Shown in pieces: positions 26,389-41,306 of a stretch of 64,000 bases of DNA. A program made the position numbers and the translations under genes. The notes under the pieces were generated by a model. That model had not been told where the DNA came from. It searched no databases and worked only from the letters and a program-made list of their open reading frames with translations. The DNA is from Entrophospora sp. SA101 (taxonomy: Eukaryota; Glomeromycota; Glomeromycetes; Entrophosporales; Entrophosporaceae): assembly GCA_958430865.1 (NCBI GenBank), contig CAUDNR010000358.1:53941-117940 (forward strand), read 5' to 3'. Position 1 is the stretch's first letter. Every line of letters begins with the position of its first letter.

Positions 26389-26501
26389 TTTTTTTTTTTT
26401 GATATATGGCTGTGTGACAAAAAGTATCTTTAAAAATTAATTTACCAAAAAGTAAAATTTTTTATAATTGTATAAATAGTAAATACTAATACAGAAGAAA
26501 T
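26389..26501. promoter_or_regulatory. Divergent promoter, ALKBH7-like / EAF6
   Basis: Only 113 bp separate the two start codons on opposite strands. It contains poly-T/A tracts but no motif I can name. Shared regulation is inferred from spacing. Confidence 0.5.
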
Positions 26502-27309
26502 ATGCCAGATGTCAGTGACAATTCGATAATTAGAAATATTAATATTAATATGCAAGATGCTTGTGACAATTCGGTAATTAAATATGTTCATTTTTTTAAA
26601 AATAAAAAGGCTTGAATGTTTAATTAAAATTTTACTTTTAAATTTTAGCCAACAACAGTTGTTAGACAAAAAAAATATAAAGAAGTTCGAGCTAAACTTT
26701 CAGAAATGTTGAAACAAAAGAAACAGACAGATATTAATTTAGTATATATCATATATTATTATTAATGATGGTAATTATAATTATAGTTGTAATTATATTA
26801 ATATTAATCTTTTGTTGACATAGATAACAATTGAAAAAAGTATTTATAAGTTTGAAGGATCATATTTAGAAGAAACACATTCTGGTGGTAATCTTATTCG
26901 TGGGTTTGATTGTTATTATAAAAATAGTCAAGATCAAAATAATAAGATTGAAATAAACGAAGAGGATCGATTATTTTCAAAATCAAGTGCTACTTATGAA
27001 AAGGTAGGCTAAATATATCTGCATATGTGTGTATATATATATACATGATTATGGTTATGATATTAACATTAATTTTATGAATTATAGGCTATTGAATTAG
27101 AAGACAAAAATTTAGATAGCGCAAAGAATAGTTATAATATTAATATTAATAGTAGATTAAGTACCTATAATAATATTAATAATAGGCGAAAAAAAAGACG
27201 TAGCAACAGATTGACAACATCATTTAATTATTATTATAATAATAGTAATGGTAATGATAATAATTCACCAGAAGTGAAAAAACTTCGATCAAGTCCTAGG
27301 AATATATAA
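26502..27309 (+). CDS. EAF6: Chromatin modification subunit EAF6
   Basis: Four exons: 26502-26573, 26649-26741, 26824-27003, 27088-27309 (567 nt, 188 aa). A short coiled coil (VRAKLSEMLKQKKQTD) leads to ITIEKSIYKFEGSYLEETHS and GGNLIRGFDCY, the signature of the Esa1-associated factor 6/MEAF6 family, followed by NEEDRLFSKSSATYEK. EAF6 is a small subunit of NuA4 and related MYST acetyltransferase complexes in the nucleus. The C-terminal ~70 residues are Asn/Arg-rich with a basic RRKKRR cluster that could act as a nuclear localisation signal. The start is the first ATG after the divergent promoter; the short first exon is the least certain part. Confidence 0.88.
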
Positions 27310-27523
27310 AGAAGCGAAAGTAAAATATATTTATAATTAATAATTAATCAACAAAAATAACAACAATAAAACCTTCTAACTACATTTAAAGATGGACTTT
27401 ATTATTTACAAAGAAATTGTTAGTAATTATTATCATTATTTGGCAACAAATTACTTTCTATATTGTATTGCTGCTAATAATATTATTATATTATAATTAT
27501 TAAAAATGTATATAATTAATATT

Positions 27524-29738
<2,215 letters not shown>

Positions 29739-29806
29739 TCTTTTATTTAATAGAAAATAGTATCAAAAATTCATCAAATACTGCGTCGCGCGTAAATTTT
29801 AAAATA
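29739..29806. promoter_or_regulatory. Divergent promoter, MSI1 / DCAF4-like
   Basis: 68 bp between opposite start codons (107 bp if DCAF4 starts at its second ATG). It must carry at least one 5' UTR. GCGTCGCGCG at ~29784 is an unusually GC-rich block for this DNA. Confidence 0.5.
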
Positions 29807-31846
29807 ATGATCGACGTAAATAAAATCTTTTTTCAAAAAAAAAAAATGCCTCGTCGCAATTATTCACACAATTCACACAATCATCAAAATAGCAATAATT
29901 ATCAAAAACATGAAGCGAAAAAATCAAGTTCAGAAGGTTCTTCTTCACTAATTGCGAATAAGCTGCCAAGGGAAATTCCTGGATATTATTATGATGAAGA
30001 ACGTGACAAATATTTTAAAATATCTCCGAATAGCAACTTTGGTAGCAGTCATCTACATAGCTCAGAATCAATCTCAAAAAGGAAGAAAGAGCTAGAACAG
30101 GAAAAAAAGAAAAACGATAGAAAAAAGCTACGACATCATCACGTACCTCAAAATACAATAACCTATCTTTTGGAACGTGAATTGAAACCAATGAAATCAA
30201 ATTTGTATAATTAGTAAGTGGGACTTGTCTTTCATTGAGATTTTTTTACATTTATTAACAATAAAATTTTTTTTTTAGTAGAAAAGGTCAAGAAGCTATG
30301 GTCAATTCATTAAAATCTATTAGTACAATTCAAGGAACATCATCTCAAAATCATGATATAACGGATTTCCAGGTAAAGTAAAAATGATTTAATAAATTTA
30401 ATATGATTTTTCTAATCCTATTTTCTTATTTCCTTTCCTAAAAAGATTCATAAATATAGAAATACTATATATTTAGGAAATCTTGGTGGGACAGTTGGGT
30501 AAAGATATATATCACTGTTAATAATAATAAATAATCTTTATTATTAAATCTTTGGTGATTTTTTTAGGCAGATAAAATTTCAGTGTTCTTCTGAGTCATG
30601 TCATGAACTTTCTAGAACCTATATTGCTATGCTTACATCTGAAATAACATCTATCAATTTATTTGATAAAAACTTTTTGATGTAAGTTTAAAGAATTTAA
30701 TTAGTAATTAGCTATTTTTTTTTTAATGAAATTTTTATTTAAAAAATAATTAATTAATAAATTTTAGATATACATCTTTAGGAAATGATTTATCACCTGG
30801 AGTTCTACATGTTGGTGGAATAATACCACTAAGTGACGATGATGAATCAATAATTGGTGAGTGTCATTAATTGGATGAGAAGATAATAAATAAAATAAAG
30901 AATAATTTTTTAATATAATCGTAAACCATTTTCAGAATTGACACCTAATGTCATATATAATTCGAAATCTACTATTTGGACATCAACTTATTCTGAATTG
31001 GACAAATCAATCGCATTAGGTATTTCTTTGGATATATATTCTCATATTCACACATTACTTAATATATTATTAATTAATGTTATTATATAGGTACTTCAAA
31101 AAAAGTTGTTGTACTTCAAGGTTTAGATATGCCGATTTATCGATTAAGTCAATTTAAAACAGGCAGTGATGTATTCTCTGTGGATTTTGATAAAAACCGG
31201 CCTTCGATATTGTATGCTGGTTGTAGAGATGGACAGCTTCGAATATTTGATATTAGAAGTAGTTATCGAAAAAACACTTTGTATGGCGAGGGTCCGGTTA
31301 TAAAACAGTCATCACCAATTTGTCATTTAAAACAGATTGGTAGTTGGTATATTATTACTGATGGGATGGATGGTTCAGTATGTTTTATATTTATATTCAT
31401 ATGTTTATTCATTGATTTATCGATAGTAAATTAATTTACATTACCTTTAGCTTTCTTTATGGGACATCAGAAAAGATCAAAATGGAAATAACAGCAATAC
31501 TAGAAGTCCTAGTCGATCTCCGGTGATGGAATTCAAGGGAAATGTCAATTCAAATAATATAAGAATGGGATTTGCAGTAAATTCAAATGAAACAATTGTT
31601 AGCGTTGCTGGTCAAGATAAACGAGTTCGATTCTATTCATTATCTACTGGTAATGCTATCAGATCGCCAATTGGCCCATTTGAAGATAAAGTGAACGCTA
31701 TACGATTTTGTGATTATTACCAAAATATATATTTGTCAGGTTTTGCTGATTCTGACGAGGATGGTGTTAATGATAAGAGTGGCGAAAGAGGTGAAGGTTT
31801 ATGGATAGCTGTTAATAATAAGCTTCATTGGTGGAGTGTTTCTTGA
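29807..31846 (+). CDS. DDB1-CUL4-associated factor 4-like WD protein
   Basis: Eight exons: 29807-30213, 30279-30372, 30446-30498, 30568-30681, 30768-30856, 30936-31019, 31091-31377, 31451-31846 (1524 nt, 507 aa). The N-terminal Asn/His/Ser-rich tail precedes LPREIPGYYYDEERDKYFKI, the conserved motif of DCAF4/WDR21, then a basic helix. The C-terminal half has WD40 blades (FSVDFDKNRPSILYAGCRDG, LSLWDIR, SVAGQDKRVRFYSLSTG). DCAF4 proteins are substrate receptors for CUL4-DDB1 ubiquitin ligases. The start may instead be the second ATG at 29845 (MPRRN), which gives 494 aa. Confidence 0.8.
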
Positions 31847-33186
31847 TAATTGTAACAATAATGATATTAACAATAGTTTTGAATAAAATTAATAAAAATA
31901 AGCTTTTGATTGACTTTTTAATATGTGGATTTAATTGGATCACTCGTTTGATGTAGAAACAATGAAATACAAAAAATTTGTATATCCAGTAGAATTTGAT
32001 AACGATGGTTGCGATTGTACTGGTCGCAAGTGTGATGGTTTATTTTGGGCTTCTTGATCTTTTACATAATTCTTTTTGCAGCGCCAAGCTTTGCCCACGT
32101 TCTCTTTGCATGAGCCTTCTAATTATTCATCCGGACTTATAAGTGAAGAAGAAGAAGATGATGATATCGACAACAACAAGGAAGAGGCTTTTAAGAGTCC
32201 ATTGTCATTTAGGCAACGTATTCTACCGGGCCACTTGCTGTCACTTTATCCTTTTTATAATAATAGACACATAATAGCAAAGTCTGCTATGTATCTTGAA
32301 CGTTGCCAACAAATTATTCCTTACACTTCCAATTTCAACTATCTAATCTAATATTCAAAAAAGTGCAACAATTTCAAGCCAACCTATTTTTATTTTTATT
32401 TATACCAATTTTTCGTTGTAAACGAATCTAAAAGATCAAGAATAGCTTTTTAAAAAATAAAATAAAATATTTATTTGTAATGAATATATGAGTAAGCTTA
32501 CTCGTACCTAATATATGCGTATTTTTCAACAACATAATATATGGTGCTATACCATTTACTGCGTCAATGACCAAAATTTCCCAATTTTTATTGTATCCAT
32601 TCCCCCTTCTATAAGAATCGATAAAATCTCCAGCACCTGCGTGCAGATTTGCAAATAGAAACAGGATTTAAAGGCATAGTCATACTTTTCGTGAGTATAC
32701 CTTTTGGCAGCTCCAAAAAGAATTCATAAAATTGATTGCGCAGTAAAATTTGGTTAAAACGACAATGGGCTTCAAGAATTTCTTGAATTAAAGGCTTTTT
32801 GATTCAAAAAATCTTATTGAAGTTCAAGAATACGAACTGTACAACAGAAATCTTGAACGGGAGAGTGTTTTTTGCAATTATTATAAATTTGAAATAATAT
32901 TGTTGTTGGCTATAATTTCATTATTTAAGAATTAATTCAATTCCTTTTGGTCTTCCATCAGACAAATTCATTAATTGTTTTTTTCAATCTAGCATTGTTC
33001 CATCTAAATTTGTGATTTCTACCTGGTTCCTCCTTGCAACCAAAGCATCTTTTGCGTAAATTACATTGTTTTTTACATTACCAAATGCAAAAACTCCAAT
33101 TGAATTTGGGAGAGCTTTTTAAAAAATTGGTATGGCCTTTTCACCTACTCCAAAAATTTGAAAATCAATTAACACGTATTACTTTT
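31847..33186. other. Intergenic with unrecognised ORF fragments
   Basis: A 91-codon frame at 32076-32351 (acidic EEEEDDDIDNN and SFRQRILPGHLLSLYPFY) and a short Cys-rich frame around 31960-32057 are not recognised. Minus-strand text near 32600-32760 looks formerly coding. No intact gene supported. Confidence 0.4.
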
Positions 33187-35405
33187 TTATGATGAAACGT
33201 ATCTGACATTTTTGTGAATTTGTAACCAAAAATTCATTTCATAATAATAATTTCTACGAGTTCGAGCATTTCACGGGAATGATTTAGTTTTGTAGATTAA
33301 TATAGAGTATACATAGTAATGGTATGGTATTATTACTTTACCAATAATTGTTGATAATAAATTAAAAACCTAGTTCCTTAATTAATGGGGGTTTAGAGGA
33401 AATTAAAATATCATTAATTTCTAGTTCTATGTTTTTTTTTATTTATAATATATCAATATAGTCGAAAAAATGTTCAATTTATTCGTGGAGGTTTTTTTAA
33501 ATACAAATCAATTTCAATTATTAGCTTCGTACAAATCATTGCAGCCAAACCTTGTTTCAAGGAACCCTTGTATAATTAAATTTGCGTTACAACGAACGAC
33601 ATAGTAATTTTAGTAATTTTGGCTCTCATTGTACATTATTAAATTGTCTCAAAAAGGAAAGGTTCGGTTTCTATCTTTTTCCAAAATAGATATTATCGAG
33701 TAAAGTTAAAAATGTCATATATTAAATTATTATCACTAGAAAGAAAAGAATTCACATTTAAAATTTATAATGAAATGGTTATTAATACAGCAGTTAATTA
33801 TTCTAATAGTGATAAAGATAATATAAAAGATTATTTTTTTTCATTAGTCAAGGAAAATGAGGAGCTTTCTGAAAATGAAAAAGAATTTTGTAAAGAAAAG
33901 TTTATTTATAATTTTGAATTAAAAAATGCAACTCATAAATTAGGCAAACCAAAAGAATGTGTCAAGTGTAAATCAACAAAATACTCTGATAGATTCTGTG
34001 AAGGTTGCATTAGTTTACAACTACAGAGTCTTTTCACCACTTGGACATCTGGAAATGACATAATTGATAACTTTATTCAACAATGTCAAATTAAATCATC
34101 TCTACCAGACTATATTTTAGAATGGATGCCTCTTGAACAATTTGAAGACATAAAAAAATTAACTGAAGGTGGATTTAGTTCAATTTATACTGCTACATGG
34201 ACAAGAGGAAAAATAACTGATTACAATGAAAAGGAAAAAGAATTTAGTTATTTTGGTGCTCAAAAAGTAGTATTAAAAAGTTTAAATAATTCAGGAAATC
34301 CAGGAAAAGCATTTTTTGATGAGGTTGGTAATTTTATTTAAAATAAAAATAAATAATGCTGTATTGTATAACACTAATTGGTTTTATATTTAATTACAGG
34401 CAATCAATTATTGCAAAATTAAATCACCAATGATTGTTCCCTGCTATGGTATAACTAAATTCCCAGATAATGGAAATTATGCAATGGTTTTAAATCATTA
34501 TCCAGAAGGAAATTTAAGGGGTTATTTACAGAAAAATCATTCTAATTTGACATTAAAAGATAGAATTGCAATTTTTAGATGGTTATGTGTTGCATTGTAT
34601 GATATACATAAAGAAGATTTAATCCATTGTGATTTAAATAGTGGTAATATATTAATAAGTGGAGGTGATTGTTATATTACAGATTTGGGTTTATGTGGAC
34701 CAGTAGATGAAAAGTCATCAAATAAAATATATGGAATTGTATCATATGTTGCACCTGAGCTACTAAGCAGCACAAATAATACAAAGAACACAAAAGAAAC
34801 AGATATTTACAGTATTGGGATGTTAATGTGGGAAATATTTGCAGGCCATCCACCATTTGATGATAGAGCTCATGATCATCATTTAATTTTTGATATATGT
34901 GAAGGTTTACAACCACCAATATTGCCAGGAATGCCTGATGATTATGCACAAATGATGCAGAAATGTTGGGATATTGATCCATCAAAAAGACCAACTATTA
35001 GAGATCTTTTGGATTTTGCTAAAAATAAAAATAAAGAATATTTTAAAAATGAAAGCTTAATAAATAATAGTAGTAATAATAGTTTAATAAAAAGATTATT
35101 CAAATTTTCTAAAATTAAAAAACATGAAATTGATTTTAATAATGATAGTAGCAACGGCAGCAGCAATGGTGGTGACAGTGGTGGTGATTCGCAACAAGTA
35201 TACAAATCACATCCAGAAGCATACCATACAAGTAGAATATTAGATGATGAAATTACCAAGTCAACAAGCTTAAAAAGTTATACAAGTAATGATAGTTCAT
35301 TAAATAACCTTGATTTTAACTCTCTTATCTTAAACAAAGGTGAATTAATTTTTCATTACTAATTAATCGAAAATCACTTATAACTAATAATATTTTTTAT
35401 TAATA
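33187..35405. repeat. Tandem duplication unit A (promoter plus kinase)
   Basis: The upstream block (GATGAAACGTATCTGACATT... to the 5' leader TTAAAAATGTC) and the kinase gene recur in order at 35406-38245. The units are diverged except for a 464-bp identical tract. Confidence 0.85.
33712..35362 (+). CDS. TKL-like protein kinase with zinc-ribbon-like N-terminus, copy A
   Basis: Two exons, 33712-34323 and 34400-35362 (524 aa). The N-terminal ~130 residues include a CxxC-x9-CxxC cluster (C83, C86, C96, C99) that could bind zinc. The kinase domain begins at EGGFSSIYTATW; the ATP-lysine is in VVLK (K189), the catalytic loop is HCDLNSGN (280-287), with Cys replacing Arg of HRD, the metal-binding motif is DLG (299-301) and SYVAPE follows. 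Catalytic Asp and Asn are kept, so it is probably active. The C-terminal tail is Asn/Ser/Gly-rich. Such TKL-like kinases are greatly expanded in Rhizophagus. Substrate unknown. Confidence 0.88.
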
Positions 35406-35705
35406 AAGAAATTAATGATGAAACGTATCTTTGACATTTTTGTGAATTTGTAACCAAAAATTATTCAACATTCTACAAGTTCAAGCATTTCACAGGAATG
35501 ACTTAGTATTGGATATTTATAGAGTATATATAGTAATGGTATGATGTTAGTATAGTATTATTTTTATTGTAAAAAAAATGTCCAATTTATTCGTGGAGTT
35601 TTTTCTGTAGTTTCAATTATTAGCTTCGTATAAATTCATTACAGTCAAATCTCGTTTCAACGAATTATAATTAAATTTGCGTTACATAGTAATAGTAATA
35701 GTAAT

Positions 35706-36487
35706 TCTTAAATGAAGGATTTGTATGGAAACTAATTATTATTATCATCATTCAAAATAAAAATGCAAAATTTTTCTTCTTTTTACAAACTACATTTCAT
35801 AAAATCAAAACGCGTTCAAATTATCTTTAGCGCCACAGTTTGAAACACGCATAGGCATGTATGTAAAGTAACTTTTACATACACACAAACTTGGCGTTTT
35901 TTGTTCGATTTTTGACTTTGAAGTTAACTATATACGCGTAATAATAAACACACAACAATATTAAAACATGCTTGAGCTGTTGTACATATGGATTAGTCAA
36001 TATTAATGTTGGTATGTAGAATGGCTTTTACATAGTAAATAAGACAGGGTTTAGGTACAGACCTTTGTAAGTTCTAAAGTTTTAGATACTAAATTTTTTC
36101 ATTGTTGAATCACAATGAATCAATCATTACAAAATAGTATTTAACACGCTACCATGACATTAATAAACATTCTTGCTTTAATAATAAGGGCGAATTGACA
36201 TTTTCATTGTATAAATATAATTGCGAGAAGTTATAAGAAAGATAGGGTCAAAAAAAAATGGCTTAATTAAACTCTTTTTCGCCCTTAGAGGGAATTACTT
36301 GTCAAGTAACCACACCACAGGTTGATGACCGTAGTTGCAGTTATAAAATAAACAAATGATTCTCTTATAAAAGAACCGGGAATTGCTATTGCAGTAGTTT
36401 ATGTTTTGGCTGTACATAGCAAGTGTAGCGTCAAGTTGGTGGCCATGTTAGATCAAGGCGCAGCGACCCAATCACTATTTGATAAGT
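35706..36487. mobile_element. ~780-bp insertion in the promoter of kinase copy B
   Basis: Defined by comparison with the paralogous promoter at 33600-33640, where it is absent. It is less AT-rich and carries one open stretch near its 3' end, KCSVKLVAMLDQGAATQSLF, loosely resembling a retropepsin active site (LxDxGA). No terminal repeats were recognised, so element type is uncertain. Confidence 0.45.
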
Positions 36488-36583
36488 TTGTACATTACAT
36501 TATTAAAATTGTCTCAAAAGGAAAAATTTGGTTTCTATCAACATTTATCTTTTTTCTAAAATAAATTTTAAGTAAAGTTAAAA

Positions 36584-38227
36584 ATGTCATATGATAAATC
36601 ATTATCACCAGAAAGAGCGGGATTTGTATATAAAATTAATGATGAAATGTATAATAATGCAGTGGTTAATTCTGATAGAGAAAGTAGAAAAGATTATTTT
36701 TTTTCATTAGTTGAGAAAAACAAGGAGCTTTCTGAAAATGAAAATGAATTTTGTAAAGAAAGGTTTATTTATAATTTTGAATTAGATAATGCAACTCATA
36801 AATTAGGCAAACCAAAAAAATGTAACAAGTGTAAATTGATAAAATACTCTGTTAGATTCTGTGAAGGTTGCATTAGTATACAATTACAGAGTCTTTTCAC
36901 CGCTTGGACATCTGGAAATGACATAGTTAATAACTTTATTCAACAATGTCAAATGAAATCACCTTTGCCACAAAATATTTTAGAGTGGATACCTTTTGAG
37001 CAATTTGAAGGAGTGACAAAATTAACTGAAGGTGGATTTAGTTCAATTTATACCACTACATGGACAAGAGGTTATATAGTTGATTACAATGAAAATAAAA
37101 AGGAATTTAGTTATTTTGGAGAGCAACAAGTAGTATTAAAAAGTTTAAATAATTCAAGTAGTCCAGGAAAAGCTTTTTTTGATGAGGTTGGTAATTTTTA
37201 TTTAAAAACAAGAATAAATAATGCTGTATTGTATAACACTAATTGGTTTTATATTTAATTGCAGGCAATAAATTATTGTAAAATTAAATCAGCAGCAATT
37301 GCTACTTGCTATGGTATAACTAAATTCCCAGATAATGGAAATTATGCAATAGTTTTAAATCATTATCCAGAAGGAAATTTAAGGGGTTATTTACAAAAAA
37401 ATCATTCTAATTTGACATTAAAAAATAGAATTGCAATTTTTAGATGGTTATGTGTTGCATTATATCGTATACATGAAAAAGATTTAATCCATTGTGATTT
37501 ACATAGTGGTAATGTATTAATGGGTAGAGGAGGTACCTGTTATATTACAGATTTGGGATTATGTGGACCAGTTGATAAAAAGTCATCAAATAAAACATAT
37601 GGAATTGTATCATATGTTGCACCTGAGCTACTTGTAGGAAAAAATGATACAAAGAACACAAAAGAAACAGATATTTACAGTATTGGGATGTTAATGTGGG
37701 AAATATTTGCAGGCCATCCACCATTTGATGATAGAGCTCATGATCATCATTTAATTTTTGATATATGTGAAGGTTTACAACCACCAATATTGCCAGGAAT
37801 GCCTGATGATTATGCACAAATGATGCAGAAATGTTGGGATATTGATCCATCAAAAAGACCAACTATTAGAGATCTTTTGGATTTTGCTAAAAATAAAAAT
37901 AAAGAATATTTTAAAAATGAAAGCTTAATAAATAATAGTAGTAATAATAGTTTAATAAAAAGATTATTCAAATTTTCTAAAATTAAAAAACATGAAATTG
38001 ATTTTAATAATGATAGTAGCAACGGCAGCAGCAATGGTGGTGACAGTGGTGGTGATTCGCAACAAGTATACAAATCACATCCAGAAGCATACCATACAAG
38101 TAGAATATTAAGTGATGAAATTACTAAGCCAACAAGCTTCAAAGGTTATACAAATAATGATAGTTCATTAAATAACCTTGATTTTAACTCTCTTCTCTTG
38201 AATGATGATTTTAACAAGGGCGAATAA
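36584..38227 (+). CDS. TKL-like protein kinase with zinc-ribbon-like N-terminus, copy B
   Basis: Two exons, 36584-37186 and 37265-38227 (521 aa), the tandem paralogue of the gene at 33712. The same features are present: a CNKC...CEGC cluster, EGGFSSIYTTTW, QQVVLKSL, HCDLHSGN, TDLGLCGP, SYVAPE and WEIFAGHPPFDD. The N-terminal half has many substitutions against copy A, whereas 37647-38110 is base-for-base identical to 34779-35242, including third codon positions. The C-terminus is extended (LLLNDDFNKGE). The intron is in the same place with nearly the same sequence. Confidence 0.88.
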
Positions 38228-38245
38228 AAAATTTCATTAATTAAT

Positions 38246-40310
38246 AAACATTAGATCTAGTAATAATAGTAAAAGAAAGAATTGACGGATGCTAATTTAA
38301 CCTCCACTATAAACTTATTCATTATAATTACTTGTCTTTTTATTTGTCTTTATTTATTTCTTAAAGCTAAATTATAATAATAATTTTGAAATAATAAAAT
38401 TTTTGATCATTGTTAATGGTAATATTGCTAGGTAGCTGTTTGGTTAACGCTGATTACGGTCTAACTTTCGGGTTACTCTTGTCAGTTAATTCAGTGCTTG
38501 TCAATTAATTAGTTTACAAAATTACTTTGGTTCTCGCTTACTGTCTCTTCCTTGTACCTAGACGAATTTGCAACCATATTTAATGATACCGAATAAATAA
38601 ATGGTTCTTTTACAAAGCTCAAATGCTTCTATAAAGTTCTTTATGACTGATTTATTTCAGTTGTTTGCTTTTATCTGGCCGATTTTGATTTATTTACAAA
38701 GCAACTTAGCAGCTTGTTTAATAGCCCTACAATAACACTACTAGTATTTCCAACTAACCTTTAGAAAATACTTCACTAACCGTTGCTAACACTCACTAGT
38801 TAACTAACATTAGTACTAAACCCTTGCTTGCTCATTAACCAATGTTAGTCGTAATCTTTGTTTGCTCACCAAGACACTCTGCTTGTTTTATTTTTATTTA
38901 TTAACGATTTTTAAGGAATAACTTATGTAATCAAAATAATGTAATGATTCTATCACAGAGTTTTATTTTATTAGAATATTAATTGTACATTTATGCATTT
39001 ATTCTCCTTGCTTTTTCAAGCAAGGACCCAAAGTTATTCTTTGCTTTTTCCCCGTCCATAACTATTCAAGTTAATGAAATTTTTGTCACTCCTCGAAATA
39101 AAATTGTTTCATTCACGTACGTAACACGTTTATTAATATAAATATAAGAAGAGGCAGAGGTCAAAATTGAGAATGGGTTTGCGACGATAATTCTTACAAA
39201 ATGACAAACAACTAATACTAAATTTATATATTTAATGGAAAATATGGACTAATCAAAGTATTTTTACACTACTAATCAACAACATTACATTTTCAAAATG
39301 ATTTAATAGTGATGTTATCCGGCTAAAAAATTTAATGACTTGCTTGCTGGCTGAAAAATTCATCTATCAAGAAACGTACATAATGCTCTTGTATATATAA
39401 GTTACTATAAATGATTTAAAATGAATCGCACAATATAAATCATACTTTTATTTATAAATGGATGAAAGCTTCATATCATGATTTAAAATTTATTGAATTA
39501 GCATCTAATATTTTATAGCATTATATATTATAATATGTATAAGAATAATAAAAGAAGGAACGACTTTTGGAAGAAAAAAAGAAATACGCGAATCCTATAG
39601 AGAAAAACTAGACAAATTAGTTTGGGAATTATGTAAAAACTCATTATTTATGTAACATTTATTTATCATTAAATAAATATCAATTAAAAAAACTCTCGTT
39701 ACTACAGTCAACGCTCGATATAAGGAAGAGTTTGTTTTGGCAAAAAACTTCACTACGGTTCAAATCATCTATAAATGCTTTCTTTTATTGGAAAGGTTTC
39801 ATTCCGAAATTTTACAATTTACACATTAATATAGACATATTAATATATAATTTTGAAGCTTTATAACTCAAAACTTTTCTAATAAAATGAAAAAAGTGAC
39901 CGATGGAAATGAAGCTGAGGTCTTTAGCTTTAATCCTATCGATTTAATTTTTTCTTTTTCTTTTTTAATAAGGAATTATAAGCTTTTAAAGTCATGTGAT
40001 AATCATTGACTGTTATAGATGTCCTGCGCTATATATAAAAAGGTCGGCAAAAAATTAATTAAATTAATAATTTCTTTATCAGAAATTTCAAAATCAAACT
40101 CTTAATTTCTTATTCAGCTCTAATAAAATTTTCTGCACTCAATTCATCAGTCTTCAAGCACAGAGTGTAATTGCATCAGAAATTTTGAGTTGTATTAAGG
40201 ATTTTGTGTAAAAAAAACATAAGCATCAATCCTATTCATAACAAGCAATTTTCTATAACGAACCTGAAGAAATGATAAAATGAATATTTTAACTAACAAA
40301 AAATTTTTTA
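38246..40310. other. Intergenic, mostly featureless
   Basis: About 2 kb without a supported gene. 38430-38900 is unusually rich in CTAAC/GTTAG-like words. At 39703 a TA followed by CAGTCAACGCTCGATATAAG resembles one end of the pogo-type MITEs; no matching inverted end was found. Confidence 0.4.
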
Positions 40311-41306
40311 TCATTTATTATACTTTACTTTAAAAGAATTTATGACTCCTGCATCAGCAGGTTGTAGGTGGGTAGTAATTGTATTAGGAGGAAGATTACG
40401 AAGTGCAATATTCGTTAAAAGAATTCTTTCATCAAGAATGTGGACTGGTGCATTATCAAACAGTAGTATTCTTTAACCATTTTCTGATTCAATATTGATT
40501 CCGGGCCAATAGTAATCGACCGGAAGCTTTGACTTGTCAACACCAAGCATGTCTCTTGGTGTTTGATACTTATGGATAAATAAAGGTGGAGGTTTAACAG
40601 TCCCAGTTGCATTCATAGTCAATAAAATGGTTATTCTTTTTTTTTTGATTTTTTGGTACCAGGAAGAGTTCCAGTTGATAATGTTTTTGATGGTTCCAAA
40701 TTCCAGAACAAGCCTAATATAAATAAAATATTTAGTCAATTTATAATAATAATAAATACTATAATTATATTAGAATGCTTTTTACCAGTTTCATCACAAT
40801 TATAGAAGTTTTCAAGGAAATTCACTTATAATTTTCTTCTTTCTTTAAAAATGATTTCTTCAGAATGTGCAGAACTTGTTTCACCATGTAAATTATATTG
40901 TTTTATATTATTTCTTTTTTTAAAATTTGAGACCCAACCATCTGAGCCTTTAAAATCATTGATTTCTAGTAATTCAGCAAATCTCTTAGCTTTAGCAAGA
41001 ATTACATCGCCTGTAATTACCTTTTTATTTTAAAGTGCTTGATTGAACCATATAATCAATGAACTTTCAAGCTCGGGATATTTTGAAGTTTTATATTTTT
41101 GTTTGTTGGAATTATCAGGATAAACAGATAACCATTTATCTTTATCCTTCAAAATGTTACAAACTGCATTTTCTGCAACTTTAAAATTTCCAAACAAGTT
41201 CCTTATATGTGAATGATGGATTCCTTTCATGAGATTCACAAAGCTGTTTTTTCTCACCCCAAGTCAAAACTTTTCTTTTTTTGTTTGATTGATCAATTGA
41301 TGACAT
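40311..41306 (-). pseudogene. pogo/Tigger-type DDE transposase, broken
   Basis: The minus strand from ATG at 41306 reads MSSIDQSNKKRKVLTWGEKK, then an HTH region (KVAENAVCNILKDKDKWL), NDFKGSDGWVSNFKKR of the CENP-B-type second HTH, FYNCDETG (first Asp), KRITILLTMNATGTVKPPPL, LFDNAPVH (second Asp) and LQPADAGVINSFKVKY (third acid). Stops (after IIWFNQAL and KERRKL) and frameshifts inactivate it, and it ends ~10 residues after the last catalytic Asp, so the C-terminus is lost. It is a plausible relative of the enzyme that moved the CAGTCAAACC-type MITEs. Confidence 0.85.

Larger units (their letters stand above)
35406..38245. repeat. Tandem duplication unit B (promoter, insertion, kinase)
   Basis: Second copy of the unit at 33187-35405, same orientation. 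The upstream block is split at about 35705/36488 by ~780 bp absent from unit A. Confidence 0.82.

Noticed and set aside
34677..34994. Minus-strand frames opposite the kinases (also 37545-37862)
   Set aside because: Antisense shadows conserved only because the sense exon is conserved.
40311..41306. Treating 39703 as the left TIR of the pogo relic
   Set aside because: No inverse partner found on the other side, so element borders cannot be set.
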